Shown here one piece after another: positions 45,596 through 55,254 of a DNA stretch of 64,000 nt. The notes beneath the pieces were generated by a model. The model made no database searches. It was not told where the DNA came from and saw nothing but the letters and a program-made list of their open reading frames with translations. A program made the translations under genes and the position numbers. The DNA lies in NCBI RefSeq assembly GCF_012396555.1, contig NZ_JAAXPS010000002.1, forward strand, positions 186,001 to 250,000, read 5' to 3'. The first letter of the stretch is position 1. Each line of letters opens with the position of its first letter. The DNA comes from Facklamia miroungae (lineage in GTDB: Bacteria; Bacillota; Bacilli; Lactobacillales; Aerococcaceae).

Positions 45596-45719
45596 GAAAT
45601 CGGCTCCTTTCCTATTCTAATATATTATAACATAGGTTAAAAAATTATTATTTGAAAGGATCTTTTTAGTTTAAAATATGATAAGATAGAGACGTTATTT
45701 TAGGAATAGGAGGGTAATC

Positions 45720-46982
45720 ATGCGTAAATTAGATCAATTCATATTTAAGTCTGAATTTTTAAATGATCGTAATGTTATCCGGTTATTAAAATTTATTTTA
45801 ATTGTTTTAGCAATTTTTGCCTTTACTCAAATTGCTTATTTGTTTCAACCTATTATTGATTTTATGAATTTTTTCGCTTTTCCTTTTATTGGAACTGGCA
45901 TAATGTATTATTTATTTTCGCCTTTAGTCGTTAAACTTTCTAGACGTGGTGTAAATCGACATTTATCAATCTGGCTAATTTTTATTGGTCTTTCACTTTT
46001 AATTACATGGGGAATCGCAACCCTTGTTCCAATTGTTCAAAGTCAGACCCGATCCTTTATTAATGATTTGCCAAAATATGTCGCGGGAATAGAAGACATT
46101 TTTAATAAATTGCCTTTACTACCTGATTTTAATGAAGTTTTCCCTAACTTAGCTAACCAAGAAGGTAGCATTGATCTCAATGGTTTAATCCAACAAATTC
46201 AACCTCTTGTTACTTCAACCTTTGGAGGATTAGGAAGTGTCATCGGAACGGTATCAACTGTTGTGACAGGCTTAGTTACAATCCCAGTTCTTTTATATTA
46301 TTTACTCTTAGAGGGTTACAAACTATTTCCTAAGTTACTCTATTATATCCCGACCCGTTACCGTGAAACGACTAAAACAATGATCTACCAATCACATTAT
46401 CAAATTGGTCAATATATTCGTGGACAAATCATTGTAGCAATTATAGTTGGTATGATTTTTGCCGCTGGATTTTCAATTATTGGTTTAGATTACGCGATTA
46501 CTTTAGGTGTCTTGGCAACATTTTTAAACGTAATACCATATATAGGATCAGTGATTGCAGCGATTCCCGCCTTAATTATCGGACTTATCGCTTCACCTTT
46601 TATGTTTATTAAAGTTCTTATAGTCTTAGGGATTGAAGCTTTGGTAGAAGGGCGATTAATTCAACCTCAAATTCTCAGTTCAAATTTAAAAATCCATCCT
46701 ATTACCATCTTAATTGTTTTATTAGGAGCAGGTCGGTTGTTTGGAGTCACTGGAGTTATATTGGGTGTTCCGGCTTTTGCTGTCATCAAAGTGATTGTGA
46801 CGGAGCTTTATCGCATTTATCGCAAACATTCTGATTTATATGCAGATGATACTAATCAAAGTGACCACTACTTTTCAAAAGAACAATTAATCGATATGAG
46901 TCTTATTGATGATGGGCAAGATGGTTTAGCTGCTGAAGATCAAGTGGATAAATTACTTAACTCCAACCAATTATTAAAATAG
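45720..46982 (+). CDS. AI-2E family transporter (DUF20)
   Basis: A membrane protein with about eight helices in the PF01594 family, which includes the TqsA autoinducer exporter and sodium/proton antiporters. It has the family core GLVTIPVLLYYLLLEG and GLDYAITLGVLATFLNVIPYIGSVIAAIPAL-type stretch (about residues 270-300), followed by VIEGRLIQP-like LVEGRLIQPQIL. A soluble acidic C-tail of about 50 residues follows. A strong AGGAGGG precedes the ATG, and a terminator follows at 47068. Confidence 0.9.
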   Translation: MRKLDQFIFKSEFLNDRNVIRLLKFILIVLAIFAFTQIAYLFQPIIDFMNFFAFPFIGTGIMYYLFSPLVVKLSRRGVNRHLSIWLIFIGLSLLITWGIATLVPIVQSQTRSFINDLPKYVAGIEDIFNKLPLLPDFNEVFPNLANQEGSIDLNGLIQQIQPLVTSTFGGLGSVIGTVSTVVTGLVTIPVLLYYLLLEGYKLFPKLLYYIPTRYRETTKTMIYQSHYQIGQYIRGQIIVAIIVGMIFAAGFSIIGLDYAITLGVLATFLNVIPYIGSVIAAIPALIIGLIASPFMFIKVLIVLGIEALVEGRLIQPQILSSNLKIHPITILIVLLGAGRLFGVTGVILGVPAFAVIKVIVTELYRIYRKHSDLYADDTNQSDHYFSKEQLIDMSLIDDGQDGLAAEDQVDKLLNSNQLLK

Positions 46983-47067
46983 CATGAGATCTTAATTTTC
47001 TATGGAAAATGTGACTATTTATCCCTATAATAATTATGGAAAGAATGTCAATTTATGCTAAATATAC

Positions 47068-47097
47068 AAGAGTATCCACTGGATGCTCTTAATTTTT
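47068..47097 (+). terminator. Rho-independent terminator
   Basis: The 10-bp stem AAGAGTATCC/GGATGCTCTT (one mismatch) with a 3-nt loop is followed by AATTTTT. Confidence 0.8.
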
Positions 47098-47116
47098 ATG
47101 TGAAGGATTTGTTAAA

Positions 47117-47803
47117 ATGGGAGTAATTATTAATGGTATTGTAATTGTTATTTGTAGCCTTATAGGAATGGGACTTAAAGCAGGAATTCCTGTGAAGATC
47201 CATGAACGTTTAATGCATGGTATTGCTTTATGTGTTCTTGCCATTGGAATTGACGGAACGCTCGCAGGCGACAATACAATCGTTATGATTCTATCAGTTG
47301 TTGTGGGTGCAATTATCGGAGAATCGATTGATATTGACCATAAAGTAACGAATGGGATTTCTTGGATAGAGAAAAAGGTATCAAAGCCCGGCTCTGATAG
47401 CCAATTAGGTCAAGGCTTTATTTCAGCGGCAATGATCTTTTGTATTGGTTCAATGTCAATTCTTGGTTCGTTAGAAAGTGGATTAACAGGTAATAATACG
47501 ACACTTTACACGAAGTCAATTCTCGATGGCATTACGGCTATCCTTCTAAGTTCTTCTTTGGGAGCTGGAGTGTTACTTTCAGCTGTACCTGTGGTAATCA
47601 TTCAAGGGATACTCGTTATTCTGGCAGGTTTTTTAGCTCCAATTCTGTCAGTGGCCGTGGTTAATGAAATTATTGCAGTGGGTTCATTATTGCTAATTGG
47701 GCTAGCGTTAAACATTTTAAATATCACTGAGTTAAAAATTATGAACTATACACCTGCTATCTTTTTACCACCTATCTTTTTAAGCATGATGTCTCTTTTC
47801 TAA
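47117..47803 (+). CDS. DUF554 membrane protein (YdfK-like)
   Basis: An integral membrane protein of about seven helices and 228 residues. The start MGVIINGIVIVICSLIGMGL and the core GIDGTLAGDN and AAMIFCIGSMSILGSLESGL match the DUF554 family (Bacillus YdfK/YqgA). Function is not established; small-molecule or ion transport is guessed from fold. GAAGGA precedes the ATG. It is upstream of the FMN reductases by 30 bp and may be co-transcribed. Confidence 0.88.
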   Translation: MGVIINGIVIVICSLIGMGLKAGIPVKIHERLMHGIALCVLAIGIDGTLAGDNTIVMILSVVVGAIIGESIDIDHKVTNGISWIEKKVSKPGSDSQLGQGFISAAMIFCIGSMSILGSLESGLTGNNTTLYTKSILDGITAILLSSSLGAGVLLSAVPVVIIQGILVILAGFLAPILSVAVVNEIIAVGSLLLIGLALNILNITELKIMNYTPAIFLPPIFLSMMSLF

Positions 47804-47833
47804 TAAAATCAATCTGCCTAAGGAGGGTTCACT

Positions 47834-48448
47834 ATCAAAAAAATTATTGGAATAGTGGGAAACAATTCGAAAAATTCAACTAACCGGAAACTATTACAAT
47901 TTATCCAAAAACATTTTCAAACAAAGGCAGATATTGAATTGTTAGAGGTGCGTGATTTTCCTCTTTTTAATAAGTCAACTGAATGTAAGTTGCCTCCAAA
48001 AATAGTCGAAATGGCTGCAAAAATTGATGCAGCAGATGGAGTGATAATTGCTACTGCCGAATATGACCATTCAGTCCCTGCTGCTTTAACCAATGCTTTA
48101 TCGTGGCTTTCATTCAATACCTTTCCTTTGGTAGATAAGCCAGTAATGATTGTAGGAGCATCTTACGGTGTTCTGGGAACTTCTAGAGCTCAACAACATT
48201 TACGCACGATTTTAAATGCACCAGTTATTCGAGCGATGGTAATGCCGGGTAGTGAGTTTCTAATGGGAAACTCTTTAAAAGCTTTTGATCAGGAAGGAAA
48301 TTTGATTTTCACGGATAAAGTTCATCAATTAGAGGGCTATTTTGATGATTTTCTGAGGTTTATTGAAATTTCCGAGCTTCTTAAAGAACGGCATCAAGAC
48401 AATGTAAAAGAAGCTCAAAAATTCTATCACCAACAGTTTGATTCTTAG
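47834..48448 (+). CDS. NADPH-dependent FMN reductase family protein, AUC start
   Basis: A flavodoxin-fold oxidoreductase using FMN and NAD(P)H. Beta-strand 1 reads KKIIGIVGNNS, the phosphate-binding loop follows, and ATAEYDHSVPAALTNAL is the FMN signature (about residues 80-96). No ATG, GTG or TTG lies in the right place. AGGAGG (47821-47826) is 7 nt before ATC (47834), which aligns with the start of strand 1 and with the paralogue downstream. The GTG at 47855 would delete strand 1. The AUC start is inferred. The paralogue follows immediately. Confidence 0.85.
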   Translation: MKKIIGIVGNNSKNSTNRKLLQFIQKHFQTKADIELLEVRDFPLFNKSTECKLPPKIVEMAAKIDAADGVIIATAEYDHSVPAALTNALSWLSFNTFPLVDKPVMIVGASYGVLGTSRAQQHLRTILNAPVIRAMVMPGSEFLMGNSLKAFDQEGNLIFTDKVHQLEGYFDDFLRFIEISELLKERHQDNVKEAQKFYHQQFDS

Positions 48449-48463
48449 GATAGGAGGATGCTT

Positions 48464-49039
48464 GTGAAATTAGTAGGAATCGTAGGATCCAATGCAGCTT
48501 TTTCATATAATCGTTTATTATTGCAATTTATTAAGCGTCATTTTGCTAAAAATTTTCATTTAGAAATATTAGAGATAGACCAAGTACCCATGTTTGATGC
48601 TAGTTTTGATCAAACAGATCATCCAGCTATTCAATTATTAAATAAAGAAATCCTAGAAGCAGATGGTGTGATCATTGCAACCCCTGAGCATATCCATACG
48701 ATCCCTCCAGCTTTAAAAGCTACAGTTGAATGGTTATCTTTTAAAATTACACCTTTCATTCACAAACCTGTCTATGCTATTGGCGCTTCACACCTAGAAC
48801 AAGGGACCTCACGGGCTCAAATTCATATGGATCAGATTTTAGAGTCCCCTCGGGTTGATGCCTATGTTTTCCCAGGTAATGAATTTTTATTAGGAAGAGC
48901 TAAAGAAAAATTTGATTCAGAGGGAAATATTACTGATCCTAAAACGATTGCACATCTCGAAAAATGCATGGCTAAATTTATACGTTACGTCAATTTGATC
49001 AATCATCTTGAAAATATCCCAGAGACGACTATTGAATAG
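48464..49039 (+). CDS. NADPH-dependent FMN reductase family protein
   Basis: A second flavodoxin-fold FMN reductase of 191 residues, clearly paralogous to its upstream neighbour. It has KLVGIVGSNAAFSYNR, the FMN motif IIATPEHIHTIPPALKATVEW and the shared C-terminal GNEFLLGRAKEKFDSEGN. The ATG at 48458 is inside the AGGAGG site; GTG at 48464, 6 nt downstream, is the better start. The tandem pair probably arose by duplication and may form a heterodimer (inference). The electron acceptor is unknown: quinone, azo dye, flavin or metal are all possible. Confidence 0.88.
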   Translation: MKLVGIVGSNAAFSYNRLLLQFIKRHFAKNFHLEILEIDQVPMFDASFDQTDHPAIQLLNKEILEADGVIIATPEHIHTIPPALKATVEWLSFKITPFIHKPVYAIGASHLEQGTSRAQIHMDQILESPRVDAYVFPGNEFLLGRAKEKFDSEGNITDPKTIAHLEKCMAKFIRYVNLINHLENIPETTIE

Positions 49040-49062
49040 TTAAGATAAAATCTTACCAAAAT

Positions 49063-49151
49063 AAAAAGTGCCGGTAATTATGATATGACTTCCATAAATT
49101 AGAGTTATAAAACTCACTTTTGGAAGTCGCATCATCAACCTGGCACTTTTT
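49063..49151. terminator. Long composite hairpin terminator, bidirectional
   Basis: Outer arms AAAAAGTGCC/GGCACTTTTT (49063-49072, 49142-49151) enclose ATGAT/ATCAT and GACTTCCA/TGGAAGTC helices. The convergent rnhC gene can use it too. Confidence 0.82.
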
Positions 49152-49166
49152 ATTTTGAGTGTTTAT

Positions 49167-50105
49167 TTAGTTTTTAAATTGTTTACTTAGCTTCTGAGCT
49201 TTTTGAGTATTAGCAAAATGGAGTTTAGCCGTTTTATAAAGACTGTCCATTCCATAGCGGTCAATTAATTTGGCAGCATATACATCGACATTTTTTCCAG
49301 CTCCTGAAGGCAAGGGACCCCCATAGGGTTTTCCTAAGGAATATAGGCTTTTAACGAAAGCGTTTCTAGCAATGATTGATGCGCAGGCTACTGAAAGATG
49401 AATTGATTCTGCTTTTTTTGCAAAATAGACATTTTCTTTATAGACTTCTTTTTCATTGGTTAAATGCTGATAATAATTTTTTTCGGGTGTAAATTGATCG
49501 ATTAAGATACCATCAAGCTGTTTTAGTTGGTCGGAAGATAGCTTATCGTGTAATTTTTGAATAGTGAAGTTATGGAGTCTGGCTTTCAGTCCATTGGCAT
49601 TATATTTCTGAATGAGTTGATTATATTTTGTTGGGTTAACTATGGTTAAATGGTAGGTAACAGTATGCATGAGATCTTCTGCAATTTGCTGAATTTGCTG
49701 AGCGGATAAACTTTTAGAATCTTTTGCGCCTAACTCTTTTACTAAGGCTGCTTGTTCAAAAGGAATATAAACTGCGCATACGGTGAGAGGTCCAAAATAT
49801 GAACCATTACCCACTTCGTCTGAACCGATTAGGTTTTTGGTGTGAATATTTTTGGGCAGACTACTTAATTCGAATGAAGAAGAGGAATGTTCTTGTCCAG
49901 ATAGGGGCTTTTGCCAAAAGAGAGCTTCTTCTTCTGCTGCCTTGCCTTGGAAAAGAACCTTTCCGGACTGATAGGCAGTGACTGTTACGTAAGGTAATTT
50001 CGCCCTAAATAAACTATAGGGTACGGGATCAATCAATACATTCTGGTATTTTTCCTTCATCTTGTTGAGATCTATTGGATTTAATTTAAGTGTTACACTA
50101 TTCAT
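49167..50105 (-). CDS. rnhC: Ribonuclease HIII
   Basis: Degrades RNA in RNA-DNA hybrids. The N-terminal TBP-like substrate-binding domain (about residues 1-85) marks it as HIII, not HII. The catalytic domain begins IGSDEVGNGSYFGPLTVCAV with the Asp-Glu pair, followed by DSKSL and a later Asp in ILIDQF. Its 312 residues are typical. The ATG at 50105 has GAGGGA 8 nt upstream; the GTG at 50120 overlaps that site. Divergent from zapA, the arrangement found in many Lactobacillales. Confidence 0.94.
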   Translation of the reverse strand: MNSVTLKLNPIDLNKMKEKYQNVLIDPVPYSLFRAKLPYVTVTAYQSGKVLFQGKAAEEEALFWQKPLSGQEHSSSSFELSSLPKNIHTKNLIGSDEVGNGSYFGPLTVCAVYIPFEQAALVKELGAKDSKSLSAQQIQQIAEDLMHTVTYHLTIVNPTKYNQLIQKYNANGLKARLHNFTIQKLHDKLSSDQLKQLDGILIDQFTPEKNYYQHLTNEKEVYKENVYFAKKAESIHLSVACASIIARNAFVKSLYSLGKPYGGPLPSGAGKNVDVYAAKLIDRYGMDSLYKTAKLHFANTQKAQKLSKQFKN

Positions 50106-50242
50106 CAATTGTTCCCTCACTTTAATTCTTTAAGTCTATCATTTACAGTTTACCATGTTCGCTATTATTCGTATAGGAAAGGTGCATGATAGGGGGACTT
50201 CTGGTAAAATAGTGAGAGAATCAAGCTTAAAGAGGAGAAAAT

Positions 50243-50485
50243 ATGGAAAATAGACATCGTTATAAGGCAATTATTGAGGGAAGAGTATATACCATTGTGG
50301 GGCATCGGTCCAGAGAACATATGGATGTAGTAGTGCAACTTTTAACCCAGCAATTGGAACAACTTAAAGAACTTGATCCTGATTTAACAAAAGAGGATCG
50401 AGCTATTTTAATGGCAATTAATGCTATTTCAGATCAAATTACTAAAGAACAACGGATAGTAGCTTTAGAAAAACAAATGGGTTAA
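50243..50485 (+). CDS. zapA: ZapA-like cell division protein
   Basis: A small FtsZ-ring stabiliser. It is 80 residues long with N-terminal YKAIIEGRVYTIVGHRSREHM, the ZapA head, then a helical coiled coil (about residues 25-78) with AILMAINAISDQ. Length and position beside rnhC, cvpA and mutS2 fit the Bacillus gene order. GAGGAG precedes the ATG. Confidence 0.9.
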   Translation: MENRHRYKAIIEGRVYTIVGHRSREHMDVVVQLLTQQLEQLKELDPDLTKEDRAILMAINAISDQITKEQRIVALEKQMG

Positions 50486-50566
50486 GTGATCCATTAAGCT
50501 TTAAGATAACTATATCCAAAAATATATTTATTATAAACTAATGATTATCATTAGAGGGGGTAACAC

Positions 50567-51106
50567 ATGTTAAGTATAATTGTGATTCTAATTTTAGCCT
50601 TTGCCTTTTATTCAGGTTATCGCTCCGGAATGATTATGCAGATTGTAAGATTGCTGGGCTATATTATTACATACGTTATTGCGACGCAGTATTTTGATGC
50701 CTTAAGTAAGTGGGTGGAGATGATCATTCCTTTCCCAGCTGTTCAACCGGATAGCCAATTGGCTATGTATACTGAAGCTCAATCTTTCTTATTGGATCAG
50801 ACCTTTTATAAACTCATCACTTTTTTGATTATTTGGTTAATCGGATGGGTACTGACAAATGTTTTGTCAGTATTATTTACTCGCGTTTCTTACTATACAG
50901 TTTTAAATATTGGTAATCGAATCATTGGTGGAATTTTGAACTTTTGCGTGGTATATTTTATCCTATTCATGATTTTATACTTACTTTCTTTAATACCTTT
51001 GGAGTTTATTCAGCAACAATTTGTCAATAACCCCTTAATCTTTCGGATGGTTGATTCAACACCCATTTTAACTGATTTTGTAGGGAAGTTTGGGTTAGGC
51101 TCATAA
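50567..51106 (+). CDS. cvpA: CvpA family membrane protein
   Basis: A 179-residue membrane protein with four or five helices in the CvpA/colicin V production family. The start MLSIIVILILAFAFYSGYRSGMI-type helix and GNRIIGGILNFCVVYFILF (about residues 118-136) are family hallmarks. Its molecular function is not settled. A GAGGGGGT site precedes the ATG, 82 bp after zapA and 33 bp before mutS2. Confidence 0.88.
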   Translation: MLSIIVILILAFAFYSGYRSGMIMQIVRLLGYIITYVIATQYFDALSKWVEMIIPFPAVQPDSQLAMYTEAQSFLLDQTFYKLITFLIIWLIGWVLTNVLSVLFTRVSYYTVLNIGNRIIGGILNFCVVYFILFMILYLLSLIPLEFIQQQFVNNPLIFRMVDSTPILTDFVGKFGLGS

Positions 51107-51138
51107 AAAATTTTAATAAATAGAGGGAGGAATCTTGG

Positions 51139-53496
51139 ATGACTAATACGAAAACTTTAGAAAAATTAGAATATTTTAAAATTATTCAACAAGTCTCCCA
51201 CTTTGCAAATACAGAAATGGCTAAAGCCATGATTCTCAAAATGAAACCATCTTTTGACTTAGACACCATTCAAAAATGGCAAGATGAAGTCGAAGAAAGT
51301 TTAGCCATTCTTGAGCAAGGTAAGACGATACCTATTCCGCGCTTAGCTGAACTGAGTATGGCTTTTAGGCGCTTAGAAATCTCAGCAGCTTTAAATGCTA
51401 AAGAATTGGGTCAAATTGGTCGTTTATTAACGACTACTAAGCAAGTCACACAATTTTTCGAAGACTTAAAAGCTGAGGAGAAAGACTATCCTGCACTAAA
51501 TTATTGGGTAGACCAGTGTGTAAGTCTTCCTCAAATTGTTAAGGAAATTCAACTGACGGTCAGTGATGAAGGATCCATTTTAAATTCGGCGTCTAGTCAT
51601 TTAGCAGCCATTAGAAAAAATCAAAGTCAAACAGAAAGTCAAATCCGTAATCAGCTTAATCAACTGCTTAAAACCAAAGGGAATCAATTAAGTGACCGCT
51701 TAATAACAATTCGTAATGATCGTTATGTCTTACCTGTTAAGGCAGAGTATAAAGGACAATTTGGTGGTACCATTCATGACCAATCGGCAACGGGTCAAAC
51801 GGTCTTTATTGAACCAAAGGCAGTTGTAGATTTAAACAATCGATTGGCTCAACTGGCACTTGATGAACGAGCTGAAATTGAGAGAATTCTTTTAGAAATT
51901 TCTCTCATGATAGCTCCTTATGTAGAAGAGATTAAACACAATCAGTCGATGATTGCGCAGTTAGACTCAATTCAGTCCAAAGCGGAATATGCGAAATCAA
52001 TCAATGCGACTAAGCCAGCTTTTTCCCTCGAAAATCAAGTGGCCTTGTGGCAAGCTAGACATCCTTTAATTGATCCTGAAATAATTGTGGCAAATGATAT
52101 TTTAATAGGAGAACATTATCATGTTCTATTGATTACAGGTCCTAATACTGGTGGAAAGACAATTATTTTAAAAACAATTGGTTTAATTCAATTAATGGGG
52201 CAATCAGGTTTACATGTGCCATGTGATCCAGGCTCTCAATTGGGAGTCTTTCAATCAATTTATGCTGATATAGGTGATGAACAATCGATTGAACAATCTT
52301 TATCCACTTTTTCGAGTCATATGACCAATATAGTCAATATTATTGAAGAAGCAGATTATCAATCACTCGTTTTATTCGATGAACTCGGCTCGGGAACGGA
52401 TCCTCAAGAAGGAGCGGCTTTGGCTATTTCGATTTTGGATTACTTACGAAAAGTGGGGGCAACCGTATTAGCTACGACACATTATCCAGAGCTGAAAGTT
52501 TATGCTCACGAGAGTGCCAAAACAATTAATGCTTCCATGGAATTTGATGTCCAAACCCTATCACCAACTTATCGCTTGATGATTGGCGTGCCTGGTCGAT
52601 CGAATGCATTAGAAATATCCAAAAGATTAGGACTTAGACAAGATATTATCGAAGGCGCTCAAAAGGGGATCTCACAAGATAGTCAATCACTGAATGAAAT
52701 GGTTGCAAAACTAGAGCGTGAAAGAAGAGAAAGCGAGCTTAGGAATAATGAAGCGCAGATCTTTTTAGAAAAAGCAGAATTATTATGGCAAGATTTAAGA
52801 ACAGAATATGATCGCTATTTAGAACAAAAACAAGCTTTAATGGAAAAAGCAAAGCGTCAAGCCAATGACAAAGTCGAGCAAGCTCAAAAACAAGCAGAAG
52901 GTTTGCTGCAAGAAATTCGTGACTTACAATTAGTACAAGGACAAAACAAAACGATTAAAGAACATGTCTTAATCGATAAGAAAAAGGCTTTCGACCAATT
53001 AAAGCAACCAGAGAACTTACGTAAGAACAAAGTCTTAAAACGAGTAAAAAAAGCAAAAGATTTGCAAGCGGGTGATGATGTTGAAGTTCTTTCTTATGGA
53101 CAAAGAGGAACTATCCTTGAACAAGTAGCTAAAAATGAATACATAGTTCAAATGGGAATTATTAAAATGAAAATTCCGCTTGAAGAATTAAGACCACTTG
53201 GTAAAGTAGAGCCCAAGCAAAAGGTTAATATTCAAAGAAAAGCAGGCTCTAAAGTGAAGACCAGTTTAGATATCCGAGGGTTGAGGTATGAAGAAGCAAT
53301 GGGTAAACTAAAACAGTACTTAGACCAAGCTCTTTTGTCTAATCATTCTTTGGTAACGATCATTCACGGTAAGGGAACAGGTGCTTTACGGCAAGGTGTG
53401 AAAGATCAGTTAAGTGGCCATCCTCATGTGGATCATTTTGAATATTCGCCTCCAAATGCGGGTGGAGATGGGTCAACACGCGTATATTTTGATTAA
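51139..53496 (+). CDS. mutS2: Endonuclease MutS2
   Basis: A MutS-like ATPase that in Firmicutes acts on recombination intermediates and on collided ribosomes. The core has Walker A ITGPNTGGKTI (about residues 331-341), Walker B VLFDELGSGTDPQEGAALA and ATTHYPELK. A KOW-like segment (about 635-690) precedes the C-terminal Smr nuclease domain, with LDIRGLRYEEA, IHGKGTGALR and PNAGGDGSTRV. It lacks the mismatch-recognition domain of MutS1. Its 785 residues are standard. GAGGGAGG precedes the ATG. Confidence 0.96.
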   Translation: MTNTKTLEKLEYFKIIQQVSHFANTEMAKAMILKMKPSFDLDTIQKWQDEVEESLAILEQGKTIPIPRLAELSMAFRRLEISAALNAKELGQIGRLLTTTKQVTQFFEDLKAEEKDYPALNYWVDQCVSLPQIVKEIQLTVSDEGSILNSASSHLAAIRKNQSQTESQIRNQLNQLLKTKGNQLSDRLITIRNDRYVLPVKAEYKGQFGGTIHDQSATGQTVFIEPKAVVDLNNRLAQLALDERAEIERILLEISLMIAPYVEEIKHNQSMIAQLDSIQSKAEYAKSINATKPAFSLENQVALWQARHPLIDPEIIVANDILIGEHYHVLLITGPNTGGKTIILKTIGLIQLMGQSGLHVPCDPGSQLGVFQSIYADIGDEQSIEQSLSTFSSHMTNIVNIIEEADYQSLVLFDELGSGTDPQEGAALAISILDYLRKVGATVLATTHYPELKVYAHESAKTINASMEFDVQTLSPTYRLMIGVPGRSNALEISKRLGLRQDIIEGAQKGISQDSQSLNEMVAKLERERRESELRNNEAQIFLEKAELLWQDLRTEYDRYLEQKQALMEKAKRQANDKVEQAQKQAEGLLQEIRDLQLVQGQNKTIKEHVLIDKKKAFDQLKQPENLRKNKVLKRVKKAKDLQAGDDVEVLSYGQRGTILEQVAKNEYIVQMGIIKMKIPLEELRPLGKVEPKQKVNIQRKAGSKVKTSLDIRGLRYEEAMGKLKQYLDQALLSNHSLVTIIHGKGTGALRQGVKDQLSGHPHVDHFEYSPPNAGGDGSTRVYFD

Positions 53497-53590
53497 TTTA
53501 TTAGCAAGACGATAAGCATATTATTAGTAAGAGATATTTTTTATGTGCTAAGATAACGATACAAAAGTGATTAGTGAAAGGAGCTTTAAG

Positions 53591-53902
53591 ATGGTTAAGG
53601 CAATTACAGATACAGAATTTAAAACAGAAACAGCACAAGGCGTAAGTATTATTGATTTTTGGGCACCATGGTGTGGACCTTGTCGCATGCAATCACCAAT
53701 TATTGATGAATTATCTCAAGAAATGGAAGGTCAAATTGACTTTTTCAAGATGAATGTTGATGAAGAGACTAAGATAGCAGGAGAATTTGGCATTATGTCA
53801 ATCCCTACTATGATCATTAAAAAAGATGGACAAGTAGTTGAGAAATTAGTTGGCTTTCATGATAAAGAACGTTTAAGTGAAATATTAAAAAAATATATTT
53901 AA
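53591..53902 (+). CDS. trxA: Thioredoxin
   Basis: A general disulfide reductase of 103 residues with the active site WAPWCGPCRM and the cis-Pro in SIPTMIIKKDG. The ATG at 53591 has AAAGGAG upstream; the frame open from 53567 starts before the ribosome site. It follows mutS2 as in many Firmicutes and ends with a terminator. Confidence 0.97.
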   Translation: MVKAITDTEFKTETAQGVSIIDFWAPWCGPCRMQSPIIDELSQEMEGQIDFFKMNVDEETKIAGEFGIMSIPTMIIKKDGQVVEKLVGFHDKERLSEILKKYI

Positions 53903-53919
53903 GCAGAATCATTTTATAC

Positions 53920-53958
53920 GCCCGCCTATCCTTAAGGATAAGCGGGCATTTAATTTTT
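53920..53958 (+). terminator. Rho-independent terminator after trxA
   Basis: The outer stem GCCCGC/GCGGGC (53920-53925, 53942-53947) contains a palindromic TATCCTTAAGGATA and is followed by a T-rich tail. Confidence 0.85.
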
Positions 53959-54035
53959 AAGATATGTCATTATAATTTTCTTGTGATAAAAATCGCATGT
54001 GGTATAATTAAAAAAACCAAAGGAGGGATTTGTAA

Positions 54036-55142
54036 ATGATTATTGGAATACCCAAAGAGCTGAAGGCTAATGAAGATCGTGTGGGTCTCACACCGAATAA
54101 TGTTAAAGAACTGATTACGGCCGGTCATGAAGTAATGGTTGAGGAAAAGGCTGGTCTTGGATCTGGTTTTACGGATCAAGAATATGTTGAAGCAGGTGCG
54201 AGGATTGTAACCTCTGCAAAAGAGACTTGGGAAGCCGAAATGGTTATAAAAGTTAAGGAGCCCGTAAAGGAAGAATATCAATACTTTTACGAGGGACTGA
54301 TCTTGTTTACTTATTTACATTTAGCTCCAGAATTAGAATTGACTCAGGCCTTATTAGATAAGGGTGTAATAGGTGTGGCTTATGAAACGGTTGCAGATAA
54401 GGGAACACTTCCTTTATTAACACCAATGTCTGAAGTAGCAGGTCGTATGGCCGTCCAAATTGGTGCACGTTTATTAGAAAAAAATCAGGGAGGCCCAGGC
54501 ATTTTATTTGGAGGGGTTCCAGGCGTTCGTCGAGCAAACGTTACTGTCATTGGTGGAGGAGTTGTAGGTTTTAATACTGCGAAGTTGGCTTATGGCCTAG
54601 GTGCCAACGTGACGATCCTAGATATTAATCCACAACGTTTAGCAGAGATTGAAAATATTCTAGGGAATGGTGTTCAAACACTAATGTCCAATGAAGCGAA
54701 TATCCATAAAGCAGTTGTTGATTCGGATGTAGTAGTAGGTTCAGTCTTGTTGGCAGGACGTCGTGCACCAGTCCTAGTTAAAGAAGAAACCATTCAGCAA
54801 ATGCGTTCTGGATCCGTTTTGATAGATATTGCGGTGGATCAAGGTGGGAATTTTGAAACAACCCGACCAACTACACATAAAGATCCTATTTTTCTTAAAC
54901 ACGATGTTATTCACTATGCCGTTGCAAATATTCCAGGTGCTGTTCCAAGAACTTCAACCATTGCGTTAACCAATGCGACTTTGCAATATGCTAAAGAAAT
55001 TGCCAACGCAGGTATCGAAGGTGCTGCTAAGCAAAACGACGCCATTTTGTCTGGTATTAATACTTATTTCGGAAATCTTACTTCGATTGCGGTTGCAGAA
55101 TCTCAAGATCGAGCATTTGTTGATATTCAAACCGTATTTTAA
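54036..55142 (+). CDS. ald: Alanine dehydrogenase
   Basis: NAD-dependent interconversion of L-alanine with pyruvate and ammonia. The N-terminal [19 protein letters not shown] is the family signature. The Rossmann site is [20 protein letters not shown] (about residues 171-190). The C-terminal block [17 protein letters not shown] is also typical. Its 368 residues are normal. AAAGGAGGG precedes the ATG. Alone in its transcription unit. It would feed alanine to wall precursors or use it as an energy or nitrogen source. Confidence 0.96.
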   Translation: MIIGIPKELKANEDRVGLTPNNVKELITAGHEVMVEEKAGLGSGFTDQEYVEAGARIVTSAKETWEAEMVIKVKEPVKEEYQYFYEGLILFTYLHLAPELELTQALLDKGVIGVAYETVADKGTLPLLTPMSEVAGRMAVQIGARLLEKNQGGPGILFGGVPGVRRANVTVIGGGVVGFNTAKLAYGLGANVTILDINPQRLAEIENILGNGVQTLMSNEANIHKAVVDSDVVVGSVLLAGRRAPVLVKEETIQQMRSGSVLIDIAVDQGGNFETTRPTTHKDPIFLKHDVIHYAVANIPGAVPRTSTIALTNATLQYAKEIANAGIEGAAKQNDAILSGINTYFGNLTSIAVAESQDRAFVDIQTVF

Positions 55143-55254
55143 ATCTAAATTCAAAGCAATGGAATCTCTGCTTTTTGAGTGAAAAAAAATAGTATTTATC
55201 TTTATTTATTTAATTAAAAGAGGTACTATGAAGTTATAATTGTAGGGGGTTTTT

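Noticed and set aside
55155-55180. Terminator after ald
   Set aside because: Only a 6-bp stem (AAAGCA/TGCTTT) with a 10-nt loop; too weak to call with confidence.
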